A stretch of 64,000 bases of DNA. It comes from Anaerocolumna chitinilytica (GTDB lineage: Bacteria; Bacillota; Clostridia; Lachnospirales; Lachnospiraceae). Under the pieces are notes generated by a model that had not been told where the DNA came from, ran no database searches, and saw nothing but the letters and a program-made list of their open reading frames with translations. Of this stretch, positions 9,089 to 17,501 are shown in pieces; within the stretch, counting starts at the first letter, position 1, and the number at the start of each line of letters is the position of its first letter. The stretch covers positions 1,182,001 through 1,246,000 of the forward strand of contig NZ_AP023368.1 in assembly GCF_014218355.1 (NCBI RefSeq), read 5' to 3'. A program made the position numbers and the translations under genes.

Positions 9089-9295
9089 TTATATAAGCTC
9101 AAACACTAGAGTAGCCTGTATCCTATCTCCACCCATAAATCCTTTACTTGCAGCAGAAGCTGTAGTTATCGTATGTAATCGATAGCCCTTTGCTGCTTGA
9201 GCATTAATTACTCCTTCTAACTCTGTTAAATTTCCAGATCCTGTTCCAATAAACTTTTCTTTCAATGTTACCTGTAATACTACATATTGTTGCAT
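9089..9295 (-). CDS. DUF4177 domain protein
   Basis: A 68-aa single-domain protein that starts with a strand (QYVVLQV), then a turn with KEKFIGTGSGN, a helix (LEGVINAQAAKGYRLHTIT), and ends in a beta strand (ATLVFELI). This is the compact DUF4177 fold, of unknown function. Two ATGs lie close together. The second (9295) is preferred because AGGAG then has a spacing of about seven bases, while it almost touches the first (9301). It is monocistronic, with its own terminator. Confidence 0.8.
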   Translation of the reverse strand: MQQYVVLQVTLKEKFIGTGSGNLTELEGVINAQAAKGYRLHTITTASAASKGFMGGDRIQATLVFELI

Positions 9296-9618
9296 AATCA
9301 TTCTCCTTTCGTAAATTAATTACAAATTACTGACATAATTATATCACATATGGATAAAAATAGGAAAATTATATTTGGATAAACATAATAATTTGAAAGA
9401 TTATGGTAGAAATAATAAGTTAAATAAATTGAAATTTTGAAAGATGTGGTTAATTAATAAATCAAATCCGTTTTTGGTTCTGAATAGGAAAGAGATTGTC
9501 TTTAGGGAGATTCGTCCCTTCTTCTCTTTGCCATAAAATAAAACTTCCAAACGGAGTAATTTATATTACATCAGTTTGAGGGTTTACATAAACTTTGGGA
9601 TTCTCCCTGTAATTCCAA
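9296..9618. other. AT-rich intergenic region
   Basis: This is a 320-base non-coding stretch between the DUF4177 gene and the tRNA-Trp terminator. It is strongly AT-rich. A minus-strand TATAAT (9339-9344) could be the -10 of the DUF4177 promoter. A weak hairpin (AAAGAGA/TCTCTTT, 9489-9529) is present. No gene is supported. Confidence 0.5.
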
Positions 9619-9650
9619 TAAAAAAAACACTACCGACTATCGATAGTGTT
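9619..9650 (-). terminator. terminator of tRNA-Trp
   Basis: On the minus strand AACACTA pairs with TAGTGTT (9626-9650), and a run of seven T follows. Confidence 0.9.
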
Positions 9651-9654
9651 CTAA

Positions 9655-9725
9655 CAGGGGATGAGAGAATCGAACTCCCGCTAAAGGTTTTGGAGACCCT
9701 TGTCATACCATTTGACCAATCCCCT
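9655..9725 (-). tRNA. tRNA-Trp (anticodon CCA)
   Basis: The cloverleaf can be folded by eye: a 7-bp acceptor stem (AGGGGAT/ATCCCCT), a 3-bp D stem, an anticodon stem AGGGT/ACCTT with loop CTCCAAA (anticodon CCA), and a T arm GGGAG-TTCGATT-CTCTC. The discriminator base is G, as expected for tRNA-Trp. The 3' CCA is not encoded. It is 71 nt long and is followed by a strong terminator. Confidence 0.95.
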
Positions 9726-9794
9726 ATTTATTGGCCATGCTCTCTGCACTGCTTATTTAGTTTATTATAAATTGTGTCAATTGTCAAGAAAATT

Positions 9795-12350
9795 TTAAGA
9801 AAATTTTATGGATTTCACATCATTTTGATAGACTTTTTCAGTTGTATCATTCCCTGTATCCTCGGAGGCTGGAATTAATGTTTCAAATAGTACATGAGGT
9901 AATATCGGTTTGCTGTAAATATAACCCTGGATGATATCGCATTTATTTCTTCTTAATACTTCCAATTGTTCTACTTTTTCAACACCTTCTGCAATAACTT
10001 CAAGCTTCATGCTGTGGGCCAGATTAATAATGCCGGAGGCTATTCTGGCGTCTTTTGCATTACTGCAGATGTTATTAACAAAGGACTTGTCCATTTTAAG
10101 TGTATCAATTGGCATGTTTGTAAGGTAATTCAGGGAAGAATAGCCTGTACCAAAATCATCCAATGATATCAATACTCCAAGTTCTTTTAGAGAGGATAAT
10201 TGAACGGAAGCATTGGTTAAGGAAGATACGAGGGTGCTTTCTGTGACTTCCAATTCTAAGTTTGCTGCCGGTAAGCCCGTTTCCTCCAGAATGTTTTGAA
10301 TAATATCTTTAAAGTTGGCCTTACTTAATTGTACGCTGGATATATTTACGGAGACAGAGAGTGAGTCATGACCGCAATCAATTAATCTTTTATTAAATAA
10401 ACAGGCTTCTCTTAAGATCCATTCCCCTAATTCCGTAATCATGCCGCTTTCTTCCGCTACGGGAATGAATTCCTGGGGAGTCAGCTCTCCCAGTTTTGGA
10501 TTATGGATACGCATAAGAGCCTCAAATCCGGTCATTTCTTCCTTGCGGATATTATACTGAGGCTGGTACATAACATAGATTTCTTTGTTAGCTATAGCAT
10601 GGCGCAGAACCTCGGTAATAAGTGAGTTACGGTTTAATTCTTCTTCCATGGTTACATCAAAGAGTGTAAATTTGTTCTTTCCGGTATCCTTTGACTTGTA
10701 CATAGCGATATCGGCATTTTTTATCAAAGAAGTATGTGTAAGCCCGTTTTTAGGATAGAGGGCAATTCCGATGCTTAGGGATACGTAGATATATTCCTCA
10801 TTAATATGAAAAGGAACTTTAAGTGAGTCAATAACTGTCTCGGCAAAATCCAAAGCCTCCTGCTCATTCTCCAAATCCTCACGAAATAGCAGGAATTCAT
10901 CTCCACCGGCTCTTGCAAGAATATCGTCGCTGGTAGTCAGGGAAAGCAAATGGGCTGCCGTTTGTGACAAAAGATTATCACCGCATTCATGTCCCAAGGT
11001 ATCATTGACTGTCTTAAAATCATCCATATCTACAAAGAATACGGCATGGATCTTATTAGAGCCCGGCGAAGAGGAAATAGCCTGATTAACCCTTTCAATA
11101 AAAGCCATCTTATTGGGAAGGTTTGTTAGAATATCATGGTAAGCAAGATATTCTATGTGATTGTAATTTAATCGAAGCTGTTCTTCCTTTGTAATGAGCT
11201 CTTCATGCATGGCGGATAACTCATTGTAGCTGCTTCTTACGATATGAAGCATCTTGTTCAGGTTTCTGGAGAGTTCCCCGAATTCGTTTTTAGACCGGAT
11301 ATTACTTTGGGCTCTTAAGTTTCCTTCAGATGCGGTCCTAAGAGTATTTTTAAGTTCCATAATAGGTTCCGTATAGAAGGTAGCTACCTTATCGCTTGCA
11401 AATAACATAATAAGAGAACATAGAACGATACCGGCCATAAATATGTATAATATAATTCGTGCGAGGCCGGTTACGGAATTGGCTTCCTGCTTCATAACAA
11501 CAACCCATCCCGTATCTTTTAAGATGCTATAGCCATAGATGGTATCCAGAGATTCAAAAGCGTACCGAAAGCTGCCGGATTCTTCTATTTTTCCGCTATA
11601 GTAATCGGTGACAAGCCTTCCTAGCCGATCGTCTTTTATATTGGTATCAATGTATCTGCTGTTGGGATGAAAGATATAATTGCCATACTTGTCAAGACAG
11701 AAAGCATAACCCTTACTGCCTACAGTCATGGAGCTTAGATAAGAATAAAAACTTGATATATCAAGGGTACCTACCAGATAACCTAAGATATTTTTTGAAT
11801 TATTTATTTGTTTAACGGGACAGCCTACTTCGATGTAGAAGCGAGAAGAACCATCAGCCTGTTTTTTCTTTAAGATACCACTAACGGCATTTGCTTCCTT
11901 TGATGTTGCCCTCATATAAGTGAGAGTCAGGTTGTCCGATACCTGTTTATTCGTTTCCTGTCCATCAGTACTTAATATCACAGTATTATCCCGGTCATAC
12001 ACTTTTATGTTCTGATAATAGGATAAGGTTTTACTATGGTTATACAGTGAAGCAGCTGCAGCTTTAAAGAGAGTATTCTTTAAAGCCGTGCTTGAAGCAG
12101 ACTTCTCCGAAGCCAAGGACATATAGTCATAAATACTGCTGTCCTGAGCCAGAAGATTGATTTCTGTTTGCCTGCTCTCTAAGAGGGCCTTCAGACCTTG
12201 ACTGTTAGTTACTGCCGTCTGCATTAAAGCAGCTTTCTCTGCTGCTATCAGCTTGCCGGACATCATATGATAGGATAGTGCCGACAGAAAAATAATTGGC
12301 AGAAGAGACAGTACGAATAGCGTAATCCTAAGATTATTCCTGATAGACAT
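9795..12350 (-). CDS. membrane Cache-HAMP-GGDEF-EAL cyclic-di-GMP protein
   Basis: An 851-aa bifunctional-type cyclic-di-GMP enzyme. Order: a transmembrane helix near residues 10-30, an extracellular double-Cache sensor (about 40-330), a second membrane helix, HAMP (about 365-415), then GGDEF and EAL. The GGDEF active site is intact (bases 10893-10907), as are the EAL motif (10515-10523) and the DDFGTGYSSL loop, so both synthesis and hydrolysis are possible. The frame is open upstream to 12482, but that part is hydrophobic and lacks a Shine-Dalgarno. ATG 12350 (MSIRNNLR) is preferred, with AGAAAGAAG upstream. It is divergent from tgt. Confidence 0.92.
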   Translation of the reverse strand: MSIRNNLRITLFVLSLLPIIFLSALSYHMMSGKLIAAEKAALMQTAVTNSQGLKALLESRQTEINLLAQDSSIYDYMSLASEKSASSTALKNTLFKAAAASLYNHSKTLSYYQNIKVYDRDNTVILSTDGQETNKQVSDNLTLTYMRATSKEANAVSGILKKKQADGSSRFYIEVGCPVKQINNSKNILGYLVGTLDISSFYSYLSSMTVGSKGYAFCLDKYGNYIFHPNSRYIDTNIKDDRLGRLVTDYYSGKIEESGSFRYAFESLDTIYGYSILKDTGWVVVMKQEANSVTGLARIILYIFMAGIVLCSLIMLFASDKVATFYTEPIMELKNTLRTASEGNLRAQSNIRSKNEFGELSRNLNKMLHIVRSSYNELSAMHEELITKEEQLRLNYNHIEYLAYHDILTNLPNKMAFIERVNQAISSSPGSNKIHAVFFVDMDDFKTVNDTLGHECGDNLLSQTAAHLLSLTTSDDILARAGGDEFLLFREDLENEQEALDFAETVIDSLKVPFHINEEYIYVSLSIGIALYPKNGLTHTSLIKNADIAMYKSKDTGKNKFTLFDVTMEEELNRNSLITEVLRHAIANKEIYVMYQPQYNIRKEEMTGFEALMRIHNPKLGELTPQEFIPVAEESGMITELGEWILREACLFNKRLIDCGHDSLSVSVNISSVQLSKANFKDIIQNILEETGLPAANLELEVTESTLVSSLTNASVQLSSLKELGVLISLDDFGTGYSSLNYLTNMPIDTLKMDKSFVNNICSNAKDARIASGIINLAHSMKLEVIAEGVEKVEQLEVLRRNKCDIIQGYIYSKPILPHVLFETLIPASEDTGNDTTEKVYQNDVKSIKFS

Positions 12351-12535
12351 AACGGTCTTCTTTCTAATGTAATTATTTAACATATTATCAAAAGTAAGAG
12401 AAAAAAGCAACAAATTTGGTAATAATACTATAAATTTTAGTTGAAAAAGCGTTCGCCAACAGGTATACTTGTACAGTAGCAATCAGCTTTTTTAATGAAA
12501 AGTAATTTATGCGGTAAAACAGATCGGAGAATATA

Positions 12536-13684
12536 ATGTACAAGTTACTGGCAAAAGACGGAAGAGCCAAGCGGGGAGAATTTCATACCGTTCATGGCGT
12601 GATACAGACCCCGGTCTTTATGAATGTCGGAACAGCAGCGGCAATAAAAGGTGCAGTATCTACCCAGGACCTGCAAGAGATAAAAACGCAGGTGGAATTA
12701 TCCAATACCTATCATCTACATGTAAGACCAGGAGATGAAGTGGTAAAAAAACTGGGCGGACTTCATAAATTTATGGTATGGGATAAACCAATACTTACTG
12801 ATTCCGGTGGGTTTCAGGTGTTTTCCCTGGCAGGGCTTAGAAAAATCAAAGAAGAAGGCGTTTATTTTAATTCCCATATCGATGGGAAGAAGATATTTAT
12901 GGGACCGGAAGAAAGTATGAGAATACAATCCAATCTGGCTTCTACTATAGCAATGGCATTTGATGAATGTCCCCCTCATCCGGCAGAAAGAAGCTATATG
13001 CAAAATTCTGTGGACAGAACTACCAGGTGGCTTGTTCGGTGTAAAGATGAGTTATCCAGACTGAATAGTCTGCCGGATACCATCAATAAGAACCAGATGC
13101 TTTTTGGCATCAATCAAGGTGGTACTTATAAAGATATTCGAATTGAACATGCCAAAAGGATATCCGAATTTGACCTGAATGGGTATGCTCTGGGAGGCTT
13201 GGCGGTTGGCGAGAGCCATGCGGAAATGTATTATATTCTGGAGGAAACCGTTCCTTATCTGCCTTTAGAAAAACCCACGTATTTAATGGGAGTGGGAACG
13301 CCCGAGAATATTCTGGAATCCGTTGAAAGAGGAGTTGACTTTTTTGATTGCGTCTATCCGGCAAGAAACGGTAGACATGGACACGCCTATACAAACCATG
13401 GTAAAATGAATCTGATGAATGCCAAATACGAACTGGATGGCGCACCGATTGAATCCGGCTGTGGCTGCCCTGTATGCAGGCATTACAGCAGAGCATATAT
13501 CAGGCATCTGTTAAAGGCGAAGGAAATGCTGGGCTTAAGGCTTTTGGTAACTCATAACCTGTATTTCTATAATAATATGATGGAAGAAATCCGTGGTGCC
13601 ATTGAAGAACAAAGGTATGCGGAATATAAGAAAGCTAAGCTGGACGGTTTTGCCGCAGGCAATTTCGCCGTAGGCGAAGAGTAA
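12536..13684 (+). CDS. tgt: tRNA-guanine transglycosylase
   Basis: Exchanges guanine-34 for a queuosine precursor (preQ1 in bacteria) in tRNAs with GUN anticodons. It is 382 aa, the normal length. Visible features are the catalytic D89 in TDSGGFQVFSL, the nucleophile D271 in FFDCVYPARNGRHG, and the zinc site C309, C311, C314 with H340. GGAGAAT precedes ATG 12536. yajC follows after 28 bases in the same direction, the common tgt-yajC order. Confidence 0.97.
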   Translation: MYKLLAKDGRAKRGEFHTVHGVIQTPVFMNVGTAAAIKGAVSTQDLQEIKTQVELSNTYHLHVRPGDEVVKKLGGLHKFMVWDKPILTDSGGFQVFSLAGLRKIKEEGVYFNSHIDGKKIFMGPEESMRIQSNLASTIAMAFDECPPHPAERSYMQNSVDRTTRWLVRCKDELSRLNSLPDTINKNQMLFGINQGGTYKDIRIEHAKRISEFDLNGYALGGLAVGESHAEMYYILEETVPYLPLEKPTYLMGVGTPENILESVERGVDFFDCVYPARNGRHGHAYTNHGKMNLMNAKYELDGAPIESGCGCPVCRHYSRAYIRHLLKAKEMLGLRLLVTHNLYFYNNMMEEIRGAIEEQRYAEYKKAKLDGFAAGNFAVGEE

Positions 13685-13712
13685 ATAATATTTTATTTGT
13701 AGGAGGAACAAT

Positions 13713-14048
13713 ATGCAATTTGGAATTTTAACAAGTCAGGCCAGTGGACTTACATCTATGGCAACACTTATCATGTGGATCGTAGTTATGGTAGGTATCT
13801 TTTATTTTATGGCTATACGTCCCCAGAAAAAGCAGCAGAAGAAAATGGATGCTATGATGTCAACACTTGAAAACGGAGACAGTGTTCTGACTTCCGGTGG
13901 TTTTTTCGGCGTTGTTATTGATGTGATGGATGATGTGGTAATTGTTGAATTCGGTAATAATAAAAACTGCCGTATACCTATGAAAAAGACCGCAATTGTA
14001 GAAATCGAGAAACCTCAGGCAGCAGTAGCTTCCAAGGATAAAGAGTAA
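13713..14048 (+). CDS. yajC: preprotein translocase subunit YajC
   Basis: A 111-aa accessory subunit of the SecDF-YajC membrane complex. One transmembrane helix lies at about residues 15-37 (MATLIMWIVVMVGIFYFMAI), followed by the YajC signature RPQKKQQKKMD and a small basic/beta cytosolic domain. AGGAGGA sits at the right distance before ATG 13713. It is probably cotranscribed with tgt and ends at the terminator at 14070. secD/secF are not in the window. Confidence 0.95.
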   Translation: MQFGILTSQASGLTSMATLIMWIVVMVGIFYFMAIRPQKKQQKKMDAMMSTLENGDSVLTSGGFFGVVIDVMDDVVIVEFGNNKNCRIPMKKTAIVEIEKPQAAVASKDKE

Positions 14049-14069
14049 TCACTTCAATAGGAATAATGA

Positions 14070-14098
14070 AAAGGTCCCTTATTACAGGGACCTTTCTT
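14070..14098. terminator. bidirectional terminator between yajC and the PHP gene
   Basis: AAAGGTCCCT and AGGGACCTTT form a perfect 10-bp stem with a 6-base loop and T-rich flanks on both strands. The stop codon of the convergent PHP gene lies in the loop. Confidence 0.85.
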
Positions 14099-14951
14099 TT
14101 AAGCGTTTTTCCATAGGTTCTAAAAGAGTTTCAGGAATCAACAGATTTCCTTTTCCAGTGCCAAGAGCAATGTCTGGTTTATTATTGCCATGAAAATCAG
14201 AACCACCGGTTATCATTAGATTATAACGGTTGGCAAATCTTCTTACAATACCCTCATCGAAACCGGTGTTCATGGAATAGATAGCCTCAATACCATCCAA
14301 ACCATAACCGGCAAAGAGAGAGATAATTTCATCCAATTGTTCCAGGTTATACTTATATAATAAGGGATGGGCAAGGACCGCCAGGCCTCCTGCCTGGTGT
14401 ATAAGAGAAATGGCTGTTTCAGGGGAGAGATATTCTCTTGGAACATAGTAAGGAGAGGAGTCGTTTAAGTATTTTTCGAAAGCATCTTTATTGGATTTGG
14501 TATATCCATGCTCGGTCATATACTTGGCAAAATGTGCTCTGGTTAACACAGCTTCACCTTCAGCAGCCTTTAAAGCTTCAACGGTAATATTAATACCGGC
14601 GCCACGAAGTCTGGCAGTCATTTCTTCATTGCGTTCATTGCGTTTTTGAAGTGCTTCTTGCAGTGCATCATTTAAAACTTTATTATCAATATCAAGAAAA
14701 AGTCCAAGGATATGGATATCTCTTTTATTGTAAGCCACTGAAATCTCTGTACCTGGTATAATGCGCAAAGGGTTCTCGGAGTCAGATAGCAGTAATGCCG
14801 CTGTCTGAGCTTCTCTGATTCCGGCTAAGGTATCGTGGTCGGTCAATGCAATAGCAGAAAGAGACAAGGTAGCAGCAAGCCTGACCACTTCTGTGGGAGT
14901 TAACGTGCCGTCTGAGGCATTGGAATGTACATGCAGGTCAATATATCTCAT
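14082..14951 (-). CDS. PHP-domain phosphoesterase (YciV/RNase AM-like)
   Basis: A 289-aa metal-dependent phosphoesterase. The N-terminal PHP motifs are clear: DLHVHSNASDG (residues 4-14) and ALTDHDT (about 36-42), with a later metal-binding GGSDFHGNN segment. The domain insertion and length match the TrpH/YciV family, whose members hydrolyse 3',5'-nucleoside bisphosphates or trim the 5' ends of RNA. The exact substrate here is inference. Histidines of the trinuclear metal site appear complete. The gene is monocistronic and converges on tgt-yajC. Confidence 0.85.
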   Translation of the reverse strand: MRYIDLHVHSNASDGTLTPTEVVRLAATLSLSAIALTDHDTLAGIREAQTAALLLSDSENPLRIIPGTEISVAYNKRDIHILGLFLDIDNKVLNDALQEALQKRNERNEEMTARLRGAGINITVEALKAAEGEAVLTRAHFAKYMTEHGYTKSNKDAFEKYLNDSSPYYVPREYLSPETAISLIHQAGGLAVLAHPLLYKYNLEQLDEIISLFAGYGLDGIEAIYSMNTGFDEGIVRRFANRYNLMITGGSDFHGNNKPDIALGTGKGNLLIPETLLEPMEKRLKERSL

Positions 14952-15150
14952 AATAACCCCTTTCGCGTCTATGATTGGTAATTCGTTAATCTACCATTGA
15001 GTGCAAATCTGAATGTCAGCATATCATAAAACAATTCTACAAGCATTTTACCCTTTTTCCTATCCTTTTACAACCTTAAATTTACTGCTTGGAAGCATAG
15101 AAAGAACCTTGTGATAATATACTACTGTATAAAGTAAACGGAGGTATTTC

Positions 15151-15525
15151 ATGGACAAAGTACTTAATCGTAATTCCAGGGTTACCGTCATATTAAAAGA
15201 TTTAGTATTATCCTACATTGTAACAGGGCTTATGCTGTTTATACTGTCCTTTCTTATGCTGAAACTGGATGTTTCCAATAAGGTATTAAGTGGTGGAATA
15301 ATAGCGACCTACATACTCTCTACCTTTTTAGGAGGATTTCTCTTTGGTAAAGGTGCTTCTCAGAAAAGATTTTTATGGGGCCTTTTAATCGGAGGTCTGT
15401 ACTTCATAATTCTGTTTCTGATCTCCATACTTACCGGCTCTCTAATGGGGATGGAGATGTCCAGAGTCTTTACAGTAATGCTTCTATGCTTGTTTGGCGG
15501 TATGCTTGGCGGTATGGTATCTTAG
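15151..15525 (+). CDS. TIGR04086 family membrane protein
   Basis: A 124-aa protein with four hydrophobic helices and short loops (KGASQKRF between helices 2 and 3). It matches the TIGR04086 small membrane protein family, which is found next to yajC and the SCIFF genes in many Clostridia. Function unknown. Conserved neighbourhood suggests a link to the SCIFF locus or to secretion, but nothing in the sequence gives a mechanism. CGGAGGT before ATG 15151 fixes the start. Confidence 0.8.
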   Translation: MDKVLNRNSRVTVILKDLVLSYIVTGLMLFILSFLMLKLDVSNKVLSGGIIATYILSTFLGGFLFGKGASQKRFLWGLLIGGLYFIILFLISILTGSLMGMEMSRVFTVMLLCLFGGMLGGMVS

Positions 15526-15545
15526 CAGTTATGGTAAAAAATATC

Positions 15546-15574
15546 TTTTCAACTTGGGACAGATATGATATAAT
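15546..15574 (+). promoter_or_regulatory. predicted promoter of scfA
   Basis: TATAAT at 15569-15574 lies 17 bases after a weak -35 (TTTTCA, 15546-15551). It is placed just after the TIGR04086 gene and gives scfA a leader of about 45 bases. Confidence 0.5.
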
Positions 15575-15626
15575 GGTTGCGGATATTGATGTTAAGAAAT
15601 ATCAAGGAATAAGAAGGAGGAAAATC

Positions 15627-15767
15627 ATGAAACGTATTAAGACTTTAAATACAAGAAACCTTAAAGAATCCATGAAAAAAGGCGGCTGCGGTGAGTGCCA
15701 GACTTCCTGCCAGTCAGCATGTAAAACATCCTGCACAGTAGGAAACCAGAGCTGTGAAAACCAATAA
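15627..15767 (+). CDS. scfA: SCIFF ranthipeptide precursor ScfA (six cysteines in forty-five)
   Basis: A 46-residue ribosomally made precursor peptide. It begins MKRIKTLNTRNLKESMKKGG, the leader recognised by the maturase, followed by a core with six cysteines (C21, C24, C28, C32, C36, C43). In studied members ScfB makes a Cys-to-Thr thioether at a non-alpha carbon, and the threonines between the cysteines here (T26, T34, T37) are possible acceptors. AAGGAGG at 15613 decides the start. A longer frame open to 15375 is only an extension into other sequence. The maturase follows after a hairpin. The biological role of SCIFF is unsettled; quorum-type regulation has been proposed in Clostridia. 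Confidence 0.95.
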   Translation: MKRIKTLNTRNLKESMKKGGCGECQTSCQSACKTSCTVGNQSCENQ

Positions 15768-15833
15768 TTTCACGCTACCAAAGGTACATAGTAACGAATA
15801 GTTGCTTTAAAATCAATAAGCAATCATGTAAAC

Positions 15834-15864
15834 TAAGCAGCGTCTTATAGTCGCTGCTTATTCC
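15834..15864 (+). terminator. hairpin between scfA and scfB (attenuator-like)
   Basis: TAAGCAGCG and CGCTGCTTA form a perfect 9-bp stem with a 9-base loop. The sequence after it is only moderately T-rich. Placed between peptide and maturase, it would let scfA be expressed in excess over scfB. Confidence 0.55.
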
Positions 15865-15943
15865 TTGTGTATGGGTAAGATTTGTACTCACGGCAACTGC
15901 CATTAGCTGCAGATTACTCATAAACAGATAGAAGGAGGAAAAT

Positions 15944-17398
15944 TTGGTTCATCAGTATAAAAACAACGGATATAATATTGTTTTGGATGTGAATAGCGGT
16001 ATGGTCCATGTAGTGGATGATTTAATCTATGATATTATAGAGTTGTATAATCAAGCAGATAGAAATGAGAAGCATCTGGCCGCAGAGCAGGCGAAAGAGG
16101 CTATCATACATAAAATAACCGAAAAATACAGTAAAGAAGAATATACCGACCTGTTTGCAGAATACATAACGGAAGGAAATACAGCTTCAGATGCTGTTAG
16201 TGCGGCAGTAAAAGAAGCTGTTTCAGACATAGAAGAGCTGATAAATGACGGAGCTTTGTTTACGGAAGATATTTATGAGAATTATATTTCAGAATTTAAA
16301 TCCCGTTCAACCGTAGTGAAGGCATTGTGTCTTCATATTGCACATGACTGTAATCTTGCCTGTAAATACTGCTTTGCAGAAGAAGGAGAATATCAGGGAA
16401 GACGTGCTCTTATGAGCTATGAAGTAGGAAAGCAGGCCTTGGATTTCCTCATTGCCAATTCCGGCAACCGAAAAAACCTGGAAGTGGATTTCTTTGGCGG
16501 TGAGCCTCTGATGAACTTCGAAGTTGTGAAAAAGCTCGTAGAATACGGCAGAGAACAGGAGAAACTTCATAACAAGAAGTTCCGTTTTACGCTTACTACC
16601 AATGGAATTCTTCTGAATGATGAAGTAATGGAATTTGCCAACAAAGAAATGGCCAATGTAGTACTTAGCATTGACGGAAGAAAGGAAATCAACGATTTGA
16701 TGCGCCCTTCCAGAAACGGAAAGGGAAGCTATGATATCATTCTTCCGAAATTTGAAAAGGTAGCAGAAAGCAGAAACCAAAATAACTACTATGTAAGAGG
16801 AACATTTACCCATAATAATCTGGACTTTTCAGAAGATGTAATTCATCTGGCTGAGCTGGGCTTTAAGCAGATATCCGTAGAGCCTGTTGTGGCACTTCCG
16901 GAGGAGAGTTACGCTATCAAAGAAGAGGATGTAGAGAAGGTTTATGAAGAGTATGATAAATTAGCAGCTTATATCCTTCAGAAAAAAAAGGCAGGTGAAG
17001 GCTTTAATTTCTTCCACTTTATGATAGACTTGTCCGGCGGTCCATGTGTAGCAAAGCGTCTTTCCGGCTGCGGTTCGGGTACGGAATATATGGCAGTTAC
17101 ACCTTGGGGTGACTTGTACCCTTGCCATCAGTTTGTAGGGGAAGAGAAATATCTCATGGGAAATGTCTTTGAGGGAGTGAAGACACCGGAACTGCAGGAA
17201 GAATTTAAGTGCTGTAACGTATATTCCAAAGAGAAATGTAAGGACTGTTTTGCCAAGTTCTATTGCAGCGGAGGTTGTGCTGCCAACTCTTATAAATTCC
17301 ACGGAAGCATTCATGATGCCTATGACATCGGCTGCCAACTGGAAAGAAAACGTGTTGAGTGTGCCCTTATGATCAAAGCTGCGGAAGCAGATCTCTAG
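15944..17398 (+). CDS. scfB: SCIFF radical SAM maturase ScfB
   Basis: A 484-aa radical SAM-SPASM enzyme that installs thioethers in ScfA. The N-terminal peptide-binding (RRE-like) region covers about residues 1-110. The SAM cluster CxxxCxxC is C136, C140, C143 in DCNLACKYC, and the GGEP motif is in FFGGEPL. A long SPASM domain with many cysteines (for example CGSGTEY, CCNVYSKEKCKDC, YCSGGC) binds two auxiliary [4Fe-4S] clusters. The start is TTG 15944 after GGAGG; homologues begin with the same xHQYK sequence, which supports this choice over any later ATG. Confidence 0.95.
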   Translation: MVHQYKNNGYNIVLDVNSGMVHVVDDLIYDIIELYNQADRNEKHLAAEQAKEAIIHKITEKYSKEEYTDLFAEYITEGNTASDAVSAAVKEAVSDIEELINDGALFTEDIYENYISEFKSRSTVVKALCLHIAHDCNLACKYCFAEEGEYQGRRALMSYEVGKQALDFLIANSGNRKNLEVDFFGGEPLMNFEVVKKLVEYGREQEKLHNKKFRFTLTTNGILLNDEVMEFANKEMANVVLSIDGRKEINDLMRPSRNGKGSYDIILPKFEKVAESRNQNNYYVRGTFTHNNLDFSEDVIHLAELGFKQISVEPVVALPEESYAIKEEDVEKVYEEYDKLAAYILQKKKAGEGFNFFHFMIDLSGGPCVAKRLSGCGSGTEYMAVTPWGDLYPCHQFVGEEKYLMGNVFEGVKTPELQEEFKCCNVYSKEKCKDCFAKFYCSGGCAANSYKFHGSIHDAYDIGCQLERKRVECALMIKAAEADL

Positions 17399-17424
17399 AA
17401 ATCGGACAAAGACTTTTAAGAAAG

Positions 17425-17472
17425 AATGCCTGTCTGACCGCCTGAAATAACGGGCAGCCGGACAGGCATTTT
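17425..17472 (+). terminator. terminator after scfB
   Basis: AATGCCTGTC and GACAGGCATT make a perfect 10-bp outer stem, with a weaker inner stem (CCG...CGG), followed by TTT. Confidence 0.75.
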
Positions 17473-17501
17473 CGAATAGGTTTTACAGAAGTGAGGACTC
17501 T

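Noticed and set aside
15375..15767. 130-codon frame ending with scfA
   Set aside because: The upstream part overlaps the TIGR04086 gene and the scfA promoter; the AAGGAGG-supported ATG at 15627 gives the exact SCIFF length.
16307..16813. 168-codon minus-strand ORF opposite scfB
   Set aside because: Antisense shadow of the radical SAM domain; no start signal.
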